From Paramacrobiotus metropolitanus (taxonomy: Eukaryota > Tardigrada > Eutardigrada > Parachela > Macrobiotidae), in contig NW_026570221.1 in assembly GCF_019649055.1 (NCBI RefSeq), positions 2,666,001-2,730,000 of the forward strand: a stretch of DNA of 64,000 bases, read 5' to 3'. A program made the position numbers and the translations under genes. Of this stretch, positions 32,901-43,000 are shown piece after piece; the stretch's first letter is position 1; every line of letters starts with the position of its first letter. The notes below the pieces were generated by a model. It was not told where the DNA came from. It saw nothing but the letters and a program-made list of their open reading frames with translations, and made no database searches.

Positions 32901-35900
32901 GTGATCAACAGTGCTGGTAAGAAGTTTTATCAACTTGATGGTTAGATCAGAAAGGCTGCAATTCCAGTTGTTTATACGGCACACCGTTCTTTACATCAAG
33001 ACGGACTTTATCCAGGACACCCCGAATTTTTTGAAACTGGTTTCCGTTTTCAATAATTTCGTTTAACCAGTTTCGAAATGTAGACTGTTTGGCATAATTC
33101 GCGCTTTTGATGTTCGCATTTTTTGAAAGGGCATGTTTGACGCAAAACGCTGGTGCATATACCCCACAATTACTCTAACCGATCTTTTGTTGCGGGACGG
33201 AAGGACACTCAATGTGCATTTCGTTTCCTTGAGTGCAAAGTAATAATGTATGTATCCAGGTTTACAGCTTAATACAAGTCCATCGGTTTCCGTCTAAGTG
33301 TGCATAGGACTCGCGATTTTTGGGATTAACATTCCAGTACCAACATGCAGGCCCGCGCTGGGGTTTTTTGGTAGGGGGGGGCGGAATGCCGCCGGGGGGC
33401 GGCGTTTTGGCTAAAATCCGCCGGGTTGGCGGCCAGAAACTGGTCGGGGCGGAGGGGTGCGGAAGGGGGCGCCATACTTTAAATTCGCCCCGGCGGTCAA
33501 AAACCGAAAAATCGCCGCCCCCACGGCGGCCAAAGATCGAAAAGGGGGGGGGGCGGCCGCCCCCACCTCCAACGCGCGCCTGGAGACCTGTGCTTCTTAT
33601 TCCTTTCGACTGTCGGAAAATCGTGCATGCCCTGCTTTTTTGCTGATTTGTAAATTCGGCAAAACTGTACAGTGGTGTTTTTACTTTTCAACGCGGCCAT
33701 AACAACACAATGCATTCCCACACATGCTCGGACTTGGACTTCTAAAACTTGGACTAGGATTTCACTTGGACTCTAAAACTCGGACTTCGCTTGGACTCAA
33801 AAACTTGGACTTTATGACTTGGACTTGGATTTAGGCGTTTCTCATGTCTTCTTACGTTTCTTCATGTTTTCTCAGGTTTCTCGGGTTTCTGAGGTTTGTT
33901 GGATGTTCTTAGGTTTCTGAGGTTACTAACATTTCATAGTTATCTAGGTATTCTTTGGTATTCCAAGAAACCTAAGAAACCTAAGAAGCCTAAGGAACCT
34001 AAGAAACCTAAGGGACCTAAAAACCTAAGAACACCAAAGAAACCTAAGAAAACATGAAGAAACATAAGAAGACATAAGAGACATAAGAAACGCCTAATTC
34101 CAAGTCTAAGTCATAAAGTCCAAGTTTTTAGAGTCCAAGTGAAGTCCAAGTCCAAGTTTTAGAAGTCCAAGTCCGAGCTTGAGCGCGGGCCTTCTGCTCG
34201 AGCAGTCGCAAATGCTTCCTTAGGTCTAATGCCCATCTAATGCCCATCACAAGTATTGCTGGTGCTCCAGTTCTTAGTTTTTCCTAAATACTGAGTTCTT
34301 GGAAAGCGTAGTTTGTGCTTTTTGTAATGAATCTCACGTGTTGTTATGCTGGCTGTATAAAAAGCACTTTCACCAAGTGACAGTATTCTGTTATTAATAA
34401 TTTAAAGCGATAAATTTTAATTTTGGCGGCGAATTTCCGGGCGCATAGCAAAACGACTATGCGCCACGAATTTTCCTGGCGCACAGCAAATTGACTATGC
34501 GCCAGGAAATTTCCTGGCGCATAGAAGTGACCTTTCATTATTTATTCCGTTTGTTTTTTCTGGTGCCTTTTCCCGTTAATAATTATTGACGACTCGGGTG
34601 ATTTTATTTATTCTAGCGTTAATGTCGAAAATTGTATTTATTTGGGTTATTTACGAGAAGTAGTTTTGCAGCTGTGCTGTTTCGTTACTCATTAACGGTA
34701 ATTGGGTGTTTTTATTTATCAAGTGTTAGTTTTTAAAATTGCTTTGATTTGGTTTATGTAATAGGTTTTTTAGTTATTATTGTTTTTTATAATTACTGAC
34801 ATTTTTATTTATCCTGGTGTTATTGTGTACGCTCAGATACATTTCGCATTACGAATTCCGCAGTAAAACTTGTCAAAATCTGTGGAAATCAGCCGAATTC
34901 GGTGCCTTTCTTTGGGCTTAAAATACTTACCAGGGCCCCGTCACCGGCTATAAATTCAGAAAAATTTGATCTTTGGCAGAAAGATAGAGGAACACTGGAA
35001 TAAGCAGAAAAAAAATACTTTCAGCTGCTGTGATGAATGGGCGTGGCCAGAAAAAAATTTAAAAAGCTAAGTTCTACACTGTGTTATGCTGAATACAATA
35101 ATATACCGCTAACACCGCACAATCTGTACGAGGTCAGTTTAACTTTAAATACTCGTTCAACGTTTTTCTCTGTGCTGCTCGTTTCTGGAGATGATACAGA
35201 TACGTTTTTCAGTAGAAATGGATGTGATCTGTGTTAGCAAATTTTTCAACCATTACGAGATCGAAGTTACAGTACACACGCGCACCGATCTACGTACCTC
35301 GGCAGAATATGCGTATGCAAACAAATTTTCACAAGCGGCTGGATTTTTGAAATTTATGTACAGTATGTTAAGTTTTTAAGAAATACATAACAATTTTGAG
35401 AAAATCATTTAAAGTTAAACTGGCCTCGCACAGGTTGTTCAGCAACGTTAAAACGACATCGTATGATGCGGTACACTGCCCATAGACTACAGCACAGTGT
35501 AGAATTTAGTTTCAATTTTTGTTTTGGCCACGCCCATTCATCACAGCAGCTAAAAATATTTTTTTGCTCATTCCAATGTTCCTTTGTCTTTCTGGAAAAG
35601 ATCAAATTTTTCTGAATTTATAGCCGGTGACGGGGCCCTGGTTAGTTATTAAGTACCGTGGTAGTCTCAAGTTTGAGGACTGGTTAAGATACCGAGAATT
35701 GTAGTGTACTGGCTTGTAATCTGATTTACTCTCTGGTCAAGTAATGCAAAAGCACTCAGTACTGTAGATCACTGCTGCTGTACGCTTTATTGATTTTTTT
35801 TATTTTTTTCTTATGTAGCGGTTTTTCTTGTAAACAATAATACTAGTTAGAATGATTGTTATTGGCTAGTGAAGAAGAAAAAATCATAGCATAATTATAC

Positions 35901-38097
35901 GAGCGATTATTCAGATTAACATTACAATTATTAATTTGCTATGTACTTTTATGTATGTGCTATTAATTTACAAATATTATAATCGTCATTATTATTTATT
36001 ACTATGTTTTACTATTCACTATTATTTTTATTTATCATTCGTATGATCTTATTTTGTATCGCTGTTGTTTAGTATTGCCATTATTATTATTAACTCGTAA
36101 TTATTAAGTTTGATTCAACAATAATTCAATAATAATTCGACGATTAATTGGCCATTTGTGATAGTGCCGTGGTTTTTCGGGGAGATCGTGGAGGGGGAGT
36201 ACGGGGTGGCGTTCAGCTTCGGGATCTGGATGCGCCGGCAGTGGCTGCAGGGCCAGATGACGTACATGTTCGCCGTGACGCATCTGCTGCTGCACATCCT
36301 CCCGCTGACCTGCTGCAGCATCCTCTACGCCCGCGCCCGTCTGCGGCAGGGCGGCCGCTGGCGCTGGACGCACGGCTTCTACCACGCCTGGTTCGCCGGG
36401 ATTCTGCTGCTGGAGCTGCTCAATCTGAAGATCATCGGCGATTCCTACGGGGCCATCTCCGTGCCCACCAACGGCTTGCTGCTGTGGAGCGGTAAGATTT
36501 GAACTATCATTGTCTTATTTATCGTAATTCTTATCCATTATGGTTTTTTGAAAGGTCTGCAGTAATTTATTATCAACTTGTACAAGCCAATGCCATTTAC
36601 ATTCAAACTTTAAAAACCCAATAATTAGAACAAGTAAAATAACTCATCTAACTCTCGAGAACACCCGACCGTCCCCAGGACAGAAGCCGCGTTTCCGCGC
36701 TGAATTTCCTTATATCTGTACGTTGCCACAAATGTTGAACAGCGCGCGCTTCTCCCGTTTGTTCTTTGATACGCCGGCCGACTTCATTGATGAACTGGTG
36801 GGTACTTTCGCCAGTGGGAACTTCCCATAGTTTCGAGTGCCACTGGCTGGAAAAAATGCCGATCAGTGAGTTCGGAGTAGAGGTTTCGCTTCCGCACTTC
36901 CGCGTCTTCAGCAGCCGATCCCGCTGCTTCTGAACAGCCAGCTATGTACGAAGTAGCGAATGTGTCACAAACTGTCACATCTCATATCACAGGGAGGCCA
37001 TTTCTCCATGGGAAGAGTGATAAGCCGTCTGGCCGCTTCCCGTCCCGTCTGCACAGTCCGGGAGGCTCCAAGATTGTCGGCACCTTTGCTGATCCCAGGC
37101 TACACTGAATCACGCTATTCAAACTCTTTTTTATGGTTTTTTTTATTTATATGTTTTGTATTTAATATGATCTTTTACTATGATTCTGATTTTGCATTTG
37201 AATGATTTTTGTAACAAATTTTTTTATCTTTTTTTTTAAATGTTGGTTAATAATCTAAGAATTAACTAGTTAAATGTGGGGCTAATTCTAGCCACATTTT
37301 TCCTTAGCTTTTGTTGAGCTTTCTTCTAAATTTTTAAAAATACTTTAGGAAATTTGATATCCATTGAATTTTCTCGTATACATTTCTTTGGTTTCTTGTG
37401 ATTATGATAGTTTTACTTGTTTAATCCATACTGATTTTATCCGGCTGTATTGTCATAAGTTTTTTTAGTTTTTAAAATGATGCAATAAATTACAGTTTAG
37501 TTAACTTACAGAAGAACGTGAGGATTTTTTACGCTTGAAAATATTCTTTAGTACACTTTCGTGAGTACATTTAAGTACTGGTTTCATCCATAACTATTTT
37601 CAGGTCGATTTTTATAATTGGTTGATTTTATTTTTTTATTTTTATAATGTTTGTCTTGAAACGGGTTATTGATATTCATGTATATTTGTCGGAATATGAT
37701 ATCAGAAAGTGCAATGACGCCAAAACTGCATATAACCGAAACTGAAACTGTTCACGTAATCCTGTTTTCGATAATGAGTTTTCTTAACCCGGTATATTTA
37801 CGGTTGAGTCAGCTTCTGAATTATTCAAGGAAAAATTCTTAGCTTCGCAGAAAACTGATCGGAAATTGTACGTTATATTTATTGGTTTCTTTCTTAACCG
37901 TGAAATTATAAAATTATTAAATAAAAATGAATATACATTGTTAAAATCAATTTGATGGTTTCTAAATTAAAAAAAATTAATTATTTGTTTCAGGGGTCGT
38001 TCCCACGGTGTTCCTATGGTATAAATGCTGGCGACTGGGCACCGACAGCCGGAGTGAAACCCGGAAAAAGTCCCCCCTCAGCAAAAACGACGAATAA
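26994..38097 (+). CDS. TMEM62: TMEM62 homologue (metallophosphoesterase-fold transmembrane protein 62)
   Basis: Ten exons close in frame to 655 residues (human TMEM62 is 643): 26994-27209, 27517-27766, 28305-28350, 28686-28827, 29290-29414, 29742-29864, 30243-30398, 31066-31544, 36165-36491, 37994-38097. An N-terminal membrane segment (ALLILAAPIIVVSWAVMIAI) precedes a calcineurin-like phosphoesterase domain with all five metal motifs: DLH (75-77), GDLTDA (110-115), GNHD (153-156), GHYP (241-244) and GHLH (268-271). A beta-sandwich region follows, then about five C-terminal membrane helices, including the family-typical PWFFGEI...FSFGI. The substrate is unknown in any species; an endomembrane location is expected from the family. 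All introns are GT-AG. Introns are short except intron 8 (4.6 kb) and intron 9 (1.5 kb), both loaded with repeats. Exon 3 is only 46 bases. The protein ends in a basic tail (RKKSPLSKNDE). The gene looks intact. Confidence 0.96.
31600..32695 (+). repeat. Tandem repeat of about 200-230 bp in TMEM62 intron 8
   Basis: About five T-rich units follow one another. Each holds TTGTATTTCGTTTATTTGATC, GTTAATAATTTTTATTTATT and CAAGCTGTCCTGTTTCCTAA followed by AATTAATTAGTCC. Units start near 31607, 31813, 32029, 32258 and 32456. A further copy resumes at about 34535 after an inserted element, so the array once continued. Units are diverged by substitutions and short indels. Confidence 0.8.
33343..33593. 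repeat. GC-rich inverted repeat with long G runs
   Basis: The left end CAGGCCCGCGCTGGGG and the right end (read on the other strand, CAGGCGCGCGTTGGAGG) are inverted copies. They are followed by G-runs, then GCCGCC and CCGCCGG blocks in mirrored order. The composition contrasts sharply with the AT-rich intron around it. The open frame through it is Gly/Pro low complexity and not a credible protein. Several G-runs could form quadruplex structures. Confidence 0.6.
33726..34178. repeat. Fold-back of GACTTGGACTT and CCTAAGAAA repeats
   Basis: GCTCGGACTTGGACTTCTAA at the left end returns as its reverse complement at the right end (match about 29 bases). Inside, TTCTTAGGTTTCTGAGG-type sequence on the left faces CCTAAGAAACCTAAGAA on the right, with the axis near 33955. 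The unit is a mirrored microsatellite. Its right flank carries GAGCGCGGGCC, also seen at about 7661-7672 in another element. Confidence 0.7.
34930..35641. mobile_element. 712-bp MITE, PIF/Harbinger-like (TTA target duplication)
   Basis: Terminal inverted repeats of about 220 bases start CCAGGGCCCCGTCACCGGCT and are identical for about the first 45 bases. They stay alignable through GATGAATGGGCGTGGCC and CAGTTTAACTTTAAAT. TTA flanks both sides (34927-34929 and 35642-35644), the size and sequence used by PIF/Harbinger elements. The centre (about 35150-35400) is unique and lacks a transposase. It lies in TMEM62 intron 8. Confidence 0.8.
36655..37110 (-). mobile_element. Second LINE-type tail fragment, in TMEM62 intron 9
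   Basis: The minus strand encodes the same C-terminal region as 10393-11425: ILEPPGLCRRDGKRPDGLSL, FPWRNGLP, DVTVCDTFATSYIAG, a run of EDAEVRKRNLYSEL, FFQPVALETMG, then STHQFINEVGRRIKEQTGEA and IQRGNAASVLGTV. It is closer to the consensus than the first fragment in places. It is broken about three times and heavily 5'-truncated. Its GC content and protein-like codons stand out in an AT-rich intron. Confidence 0.75.
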
Positions 38098-39490
38098 CAT
38101 GTCAACCAACGGAAAAAAATGCAGGATTCGGTTTGTCGCGTTTTTACTTAATTTCCATGAAGGATTTCCCGTGCGTGTGGCGTTCTTGTCTTTGTATTTT
38201 GTTCTGGGTTGTTGGTTCTGATTAGTGTCTCTCTCTTCTCCTCCATTCTGTGATACAGTGTTGATATTATTTTTTATATTGGCAATAATTTAATCATTTC
38301 CAGTGATATTTTTGTGATTAATTATGCGGCAAGAAATTGTCATCGGAAAATGTACTCAAATAAAAATCCGACCCGTTAGAAATTAATTTAACACAGGTTT
38401 AAAGTGTCCAACGTTAATTTTCTCAGAAATTCGTGATAAATAAATTCGAATATATCTTCTAAATTTCGGGCTCGTATATCGCTTATAATTAAATCAACTG
38501 AAAATACCGTAGTTTCGAGAAAATAATTTAAAATTAAAAAGCGATAAATTAATTTATTGGACGCTCAGATTTTAGGTTACCTGCTTTAATTTTCTCCGAA
38601 TTTCCTAATAAATTATTTAAAATAATTATTCTAATTTTCGGGCTTGTAAATCACTATTTAGTACTCGTACTAAATAAATTCAAAACAGCGAAAAAAGAAA
38701 AAATTACTAAAGAATTATCCTTCCAAAAATTACTAAAGAAGTCTTTTAAATTATTTGGAAGCGACTATTTTAATCTTATAAAATATCTGATCGCGAAAAT
38801 TGAAAAGGAAACGTTTATGGGCAGCTCCTGAAATCGCATTTCTAAAGCACGTGGAACGAAATGTTCTCCTGGATTTTTCTCAGTTGATTCTAAATCAGGA
38901 AAATTTATTTTAAGAATATTCCTTCAGTTATTTATACAGCAATAATTGGCGTGTGATGTACGTAGCACGCAATCGTTAATCGATCAGCAAGTGGTCATGT
39001 TGATGATTTTCTTCGCGTAATCAAAATTCTACAAATCACCCGGTGCACATTAAACATGTCACCGCTGTCACAATCCCGTCTGTCACACGCGCGCATGCAC
39101 ATTGCGCGGGACAACCATTAAAAACCGATTTATGGAGCAAAAAATAGCCGCTCTTCTTTCTGCCAACGGCGAACAGTTTTTACTTTTTACATTATGAAGC
39201 GGATACATACGGCAGCCAGAAAAATTAATACTTATATTTTAAACGGAAAATACAGCCTGTATAAAATGTATAAAAATAACAGGAAAGTAGCGTTTCAATG
39301 GAAACAAATTATCAGATAGTGATATTATTTTCCCCCAAAAAATGGTATGGCGTTGAGGAAGACATTTGGAATTGCGGGGAAAAGGATTCGGTTAATGTTC
39401 TCGCATCCGGCACCGGGTATTTTCACTGCAGTTGTTGCCTGATTTTTCTGGTCTTTTATTGATTGTGCATGCCAGTCGCAAGCTGGCCAG
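38098..39490. other. Intergenic between TMEM62 and the GPCR, no supported gene
   Basis: This is AT-rich sequence after the TMEM62 stop. It contains no frame with a recognisable domain and no RNA gene. The two flanking genes are convergent, so both 3' untranslated regions probably lie in this stretch and the following repeat. Confidence 0.5.
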
Positions 39491-39496
39491 ATTTCG

Positions 39497-39865
39497 AGAT
39501 TTGGGACTTCCGGTGGGTTTTTCTAAAGTTGTTGTAAAGGAATTCGGTGAATAATTCTCGAAACCGGCATCGGAAATATGTAGAACGATTTTCTCTCCGT
39601 TTTTGCTTTGGTGGTCAGTTTCGCCAGTTGAGATAAATCCAGGGTTCGGGACTTCCGGTGGGCTGGCATCCCGTCATCCAAACGGAGCGCCGTTATTATT
39701 TTTGAAGCCGGCAACGGATATATATGTTCACTAAAACTTTCGCTCAGTTTTTGAAATTTCTGGATGCCGGCAGATAAAAATCTTGAAGTCTGGACTTCCG
39801 GTTAGCTGCGAGAGAAAGCGGGATTGTTATTCTCGAAGCCGGCATCGGGTATGGCTTTTGCGCAG
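39497..39865. repeat. Degenerate tandem repeat (GGACTTCCGGTGGG unit) next to the GPCR 3' end
   Basis: Three or more units of about 145 bases recur. Each has GGACTTCCGGT followed by a unique part and then TTCTCGAAGCCGGCATCGG or a close variant (near 39505, 39648 and 39796). A weak fourth copy lies near 40068. It sits within 230 bases of the GPCR stop and may fall in its 3' untranslated region. Confidence 0.6.
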
Positions 39866-40084
39866 TTTACAGATAAGTCCATTTTATGGAGTATTTGGTT
39901 AATTTTCAAATGCCGGTGGCGATGAAAATTTCTGGATTTCCGGTTGGTGGTCTTTCCCGCGCCGAAAGGGAATTGTTGGAAATACTTGACAGCCGTCAAT
40001 GTCATCGAATATATTTTCCGGGAGCTTTGCTCCGTTTTCCAGGGCCGGTTTCTGGATGCCGGCATTAGGACTTTTGGTGACCTT

Positions 40085-43000
40085 TCAGTTGGCCGGCGGA
40101 CTGGAGGATTTCTCCTTGGTCAAGCAGCAGCCGGTCTCCAGGGGGCGCAGCGCCTCCTTGTAGATGGGGCGCAGTTCCGGGAGGGGATTGCGGCGCAGCT
40201 GTATCAGAGGGAAAGGAGCCGGCGGGGCCGCGGCGGCGGCGGCGTGACGAGGGTGGGCGCGGAGGGGCCGCTGCTGCTGCACAGCCGGAAGAGCCGCGGC
40301 GTGGCTGTAGTGCAGAGAAAGACCGGCGTCAGGACAATGCAGACGCTGCAGTAGTGAGAAGCGGGCGGCGGGTGGGGCGCGCGCCGCCCACCGCAGCGGC
40401 GTAGTGGTGCTGTGCGATCTATGCTTGGACAGCAGCACCGATCTACGCCCGCTGCCGGCACGCCATCCGCGCCGCCCCATTACATGGAACGCACCGTAGA
40501 TTAGGGGGTTGATCACCGAATTGCTCATCCCTGCAAAAAGAAGGAAGAGGCATGAGGATTTTATACTAAGAAACTCGAGTTTAGGGATCGAAACTTTGCT
40601 GAACGTTTTATATTTACAACAGCGTAAAAAAGCGTATAGCCGTTTACAAGCATAAAGAACGCTGCGCATAGAACTTCATAAAAGCGTATGGAACGCTTTT
40701 GGTCATAAGTATACAATATTTTCTCGATGGGTGCTATTATACGCTCAACCAGCAAAGTGTACAATATCGTATAAAGAATTATTTATACGCTTTTTACGCT
40801 TTTTTTCATCAGTCATCTTCCGATATTTAAAAATCATTTTAAAATTTCTGGTAAGTTAAAAATTAGTTCAATTTTTTTATAGAAGGTTGATTTTTATTTG
40901 ATTCCTTCCCAGTTATGCGTCATTCACAACGACGTTTCGAGATTTTCGGCTAAGTAGGTAACCTGACTTTTATTGCTCAACAACGCCATTAAACTTTTTG
41001 TTCATTTCAAGGAGTTGCTAATTAATATTTCTTTAATTCTTGGTGATTTATTAGACAGTTTTGTAAAGTGAGGTCAAGGTTCAAGCAGCTGCTGCAAATT
41101 GTGTAAATCCGTTACGAGTATACTGCATACACTATGCAGCATGCAGTATATTAGCTTTTAAATAATTGACCATTTAACACGGATAAGTAGGACAAACGCG
41201 CCCTGACCAGATTCTTCTCTCCCGATGTCAACGCTTTTATATCGGTACGCTTGTTATTCTACGCTTTATGCACCGGGGTTTTGAAAAGCCGGGTACACAC
41301 ACGATCAGCAGCAGCGGGATCCAAGACAAACTCGGCATGTTGTCTTTCGTAACCCACTTTGCATTTCTATACAACTCTAAGCCGGTCACACGGATCGGTA
41401 TTCTACGGAGATGGGCTTACCAAAGAAAAAGACGACATTATCCACATTCTCATCGGTGGCCGCCTCCCAGATGAACGAGCCGACCATCCGCACGTAATAC
41501 GGCCCTGCAATGTATTATAACACTCGTTTAGTAGAGCGTTATCGCTGCCGGTCATGACTGAATCAACATACCCCAACAAATGACAAAGGTCAATACGATT
41601 AGCACGGATAAACACAGGGAGGTGGCGCGGGCTTTGCGCAGTTTAGCGGAGCGCTGCGAGATATTGTAGTTCCACTGGTGATGGTGAGCTGATGGGAAGG
41701 GGCTCTTCTCCATCACGTAACTGTAGCAGGGCACTGTAAAACGGAAATCAGTGTTCGGGTTGCTTAACACTAACGCGCTACTAACCATTTGCAAGTAATC
41801 GGGTTTATGGGACTGTTTACGCGCTTTTCTTCCGGAAGTAATTAACATGTACTGTAAATTTATTACTGTACAGTGTATACGTACAATAAGCGTCATAATA
41901 CTACTGATTTAAATCCAGATTAAAAATTTTCTTCAGAAACTGTTTATTTATTTAAATAATTCCGGTATACTGTAGTAACTTAAAAAAACGCTGTATATTT
42001 ATACGATTTCGCATTTGAAGCACTTCAGCTGCTAAAGTTTGCAATAGAGAAAAACACCAGATAAATAAATTTCTTCACAGTTTTTGTTCCGCACGGAAAT
42101 CCGTTTTTCAAAACTACATTGATAAATAATAAATAGTAGAAGTCCGTCGAGAAAGTTGATTCCACAACGGAGTGCACAGTACGCTTTGGTGCACAATCAT
42201 GATCATGTAGCGAACGCGTTGCGACTGCGAAGCACGCATAAATGTGGGTATCAAATGCTACCGAATTCCATACTGTATATAACTCAGTGATTCGATCGAT
42301 TCGTAAAATATTACAGCTAGTGGACGAAATGTTCAATAGAATGACAAACTCCCGGTAAATAGAAAAACTGAATGTCTGGTTTGCATTTCTGTTTTTATGT
42401 ATCGTAAAATATGTATTACCGTAGATGAAATGAGCAAGCTAAACCAGAGTCAAGAAGCTCCTAGGACTGCTTTTTACAACATGTGCTGTCAAACAAAAAA
42501 AGCACGGTATAATCCTTCTTATCCAAGAATGACGCCAAAAACCCTTATTAAACGCGTATAAACGTGCCATAGACCCACCAACCCATCTGGCTGAACCGCG
42601 TCAACGACTTCCGGCCAGCGGAAGTCGGCTACAGCCATATTATTCACCGTTTGTTGTGTATCGGTACCTGATTGTTTCCGGTGATCATCGGGCGCGGACA
42701 GCTGCGAGAACAACTGCTGATGGGAATGCTGATGATCCGCCTGCAGCCCCCCGTTTCCGGTCTGGCTGCGCTGGCTGGTGGACAGCCGATGCAGGATCAG
42801 CGTGTAGCACGTAATGATAATGACAAAGGGGAAGAGGAAGTTGACACACAGCGTGAAGGACGTATACAGCGGCTCCTGCCAGGTTTCCGTGTACGAGCCG
42901 AATGTCACACACTGGTAGAAGACAATTTCCGTCGGAGCCTGCTGGACTTTGAAGATAATGGCCTACAAGCAGGAAATCATCGTAACATTATGGTGACCTA

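Larger units (their letters stand above)
32710..34524. mobile_element. 1.8-kb element with palindromic termini and a 5-bp target duplication, in TMEM62 intron 8
   Basis: Both ends consist of inverted modules built on CTATGCGCCAGGAAA and its complement, so each terminus is itself a 30-bp near-perfect palindrome. The left has about two modules, the right about three. The terminal 45-50 bases match between ends with few differences (CATAGTCAATTTGCTATGCG shared). AAGTG flanks both sides (32705-32709 and 34525-34529). It splits the 200-bp tandem array, which continues on both sides. No transposase is encoded. The body contains a GC-rich repeat (33343-33593) and a low-complexity fold-back (33726-34178). 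Confidence 0.8.

Noticed and set aside
33320-33646. Gly/Pro-rich reading frame of 108 codons
   Set aside because: It is a by-product of the GC-rich inverted repeat; the protein is low complexity and the frame crosses the repeat boundary.
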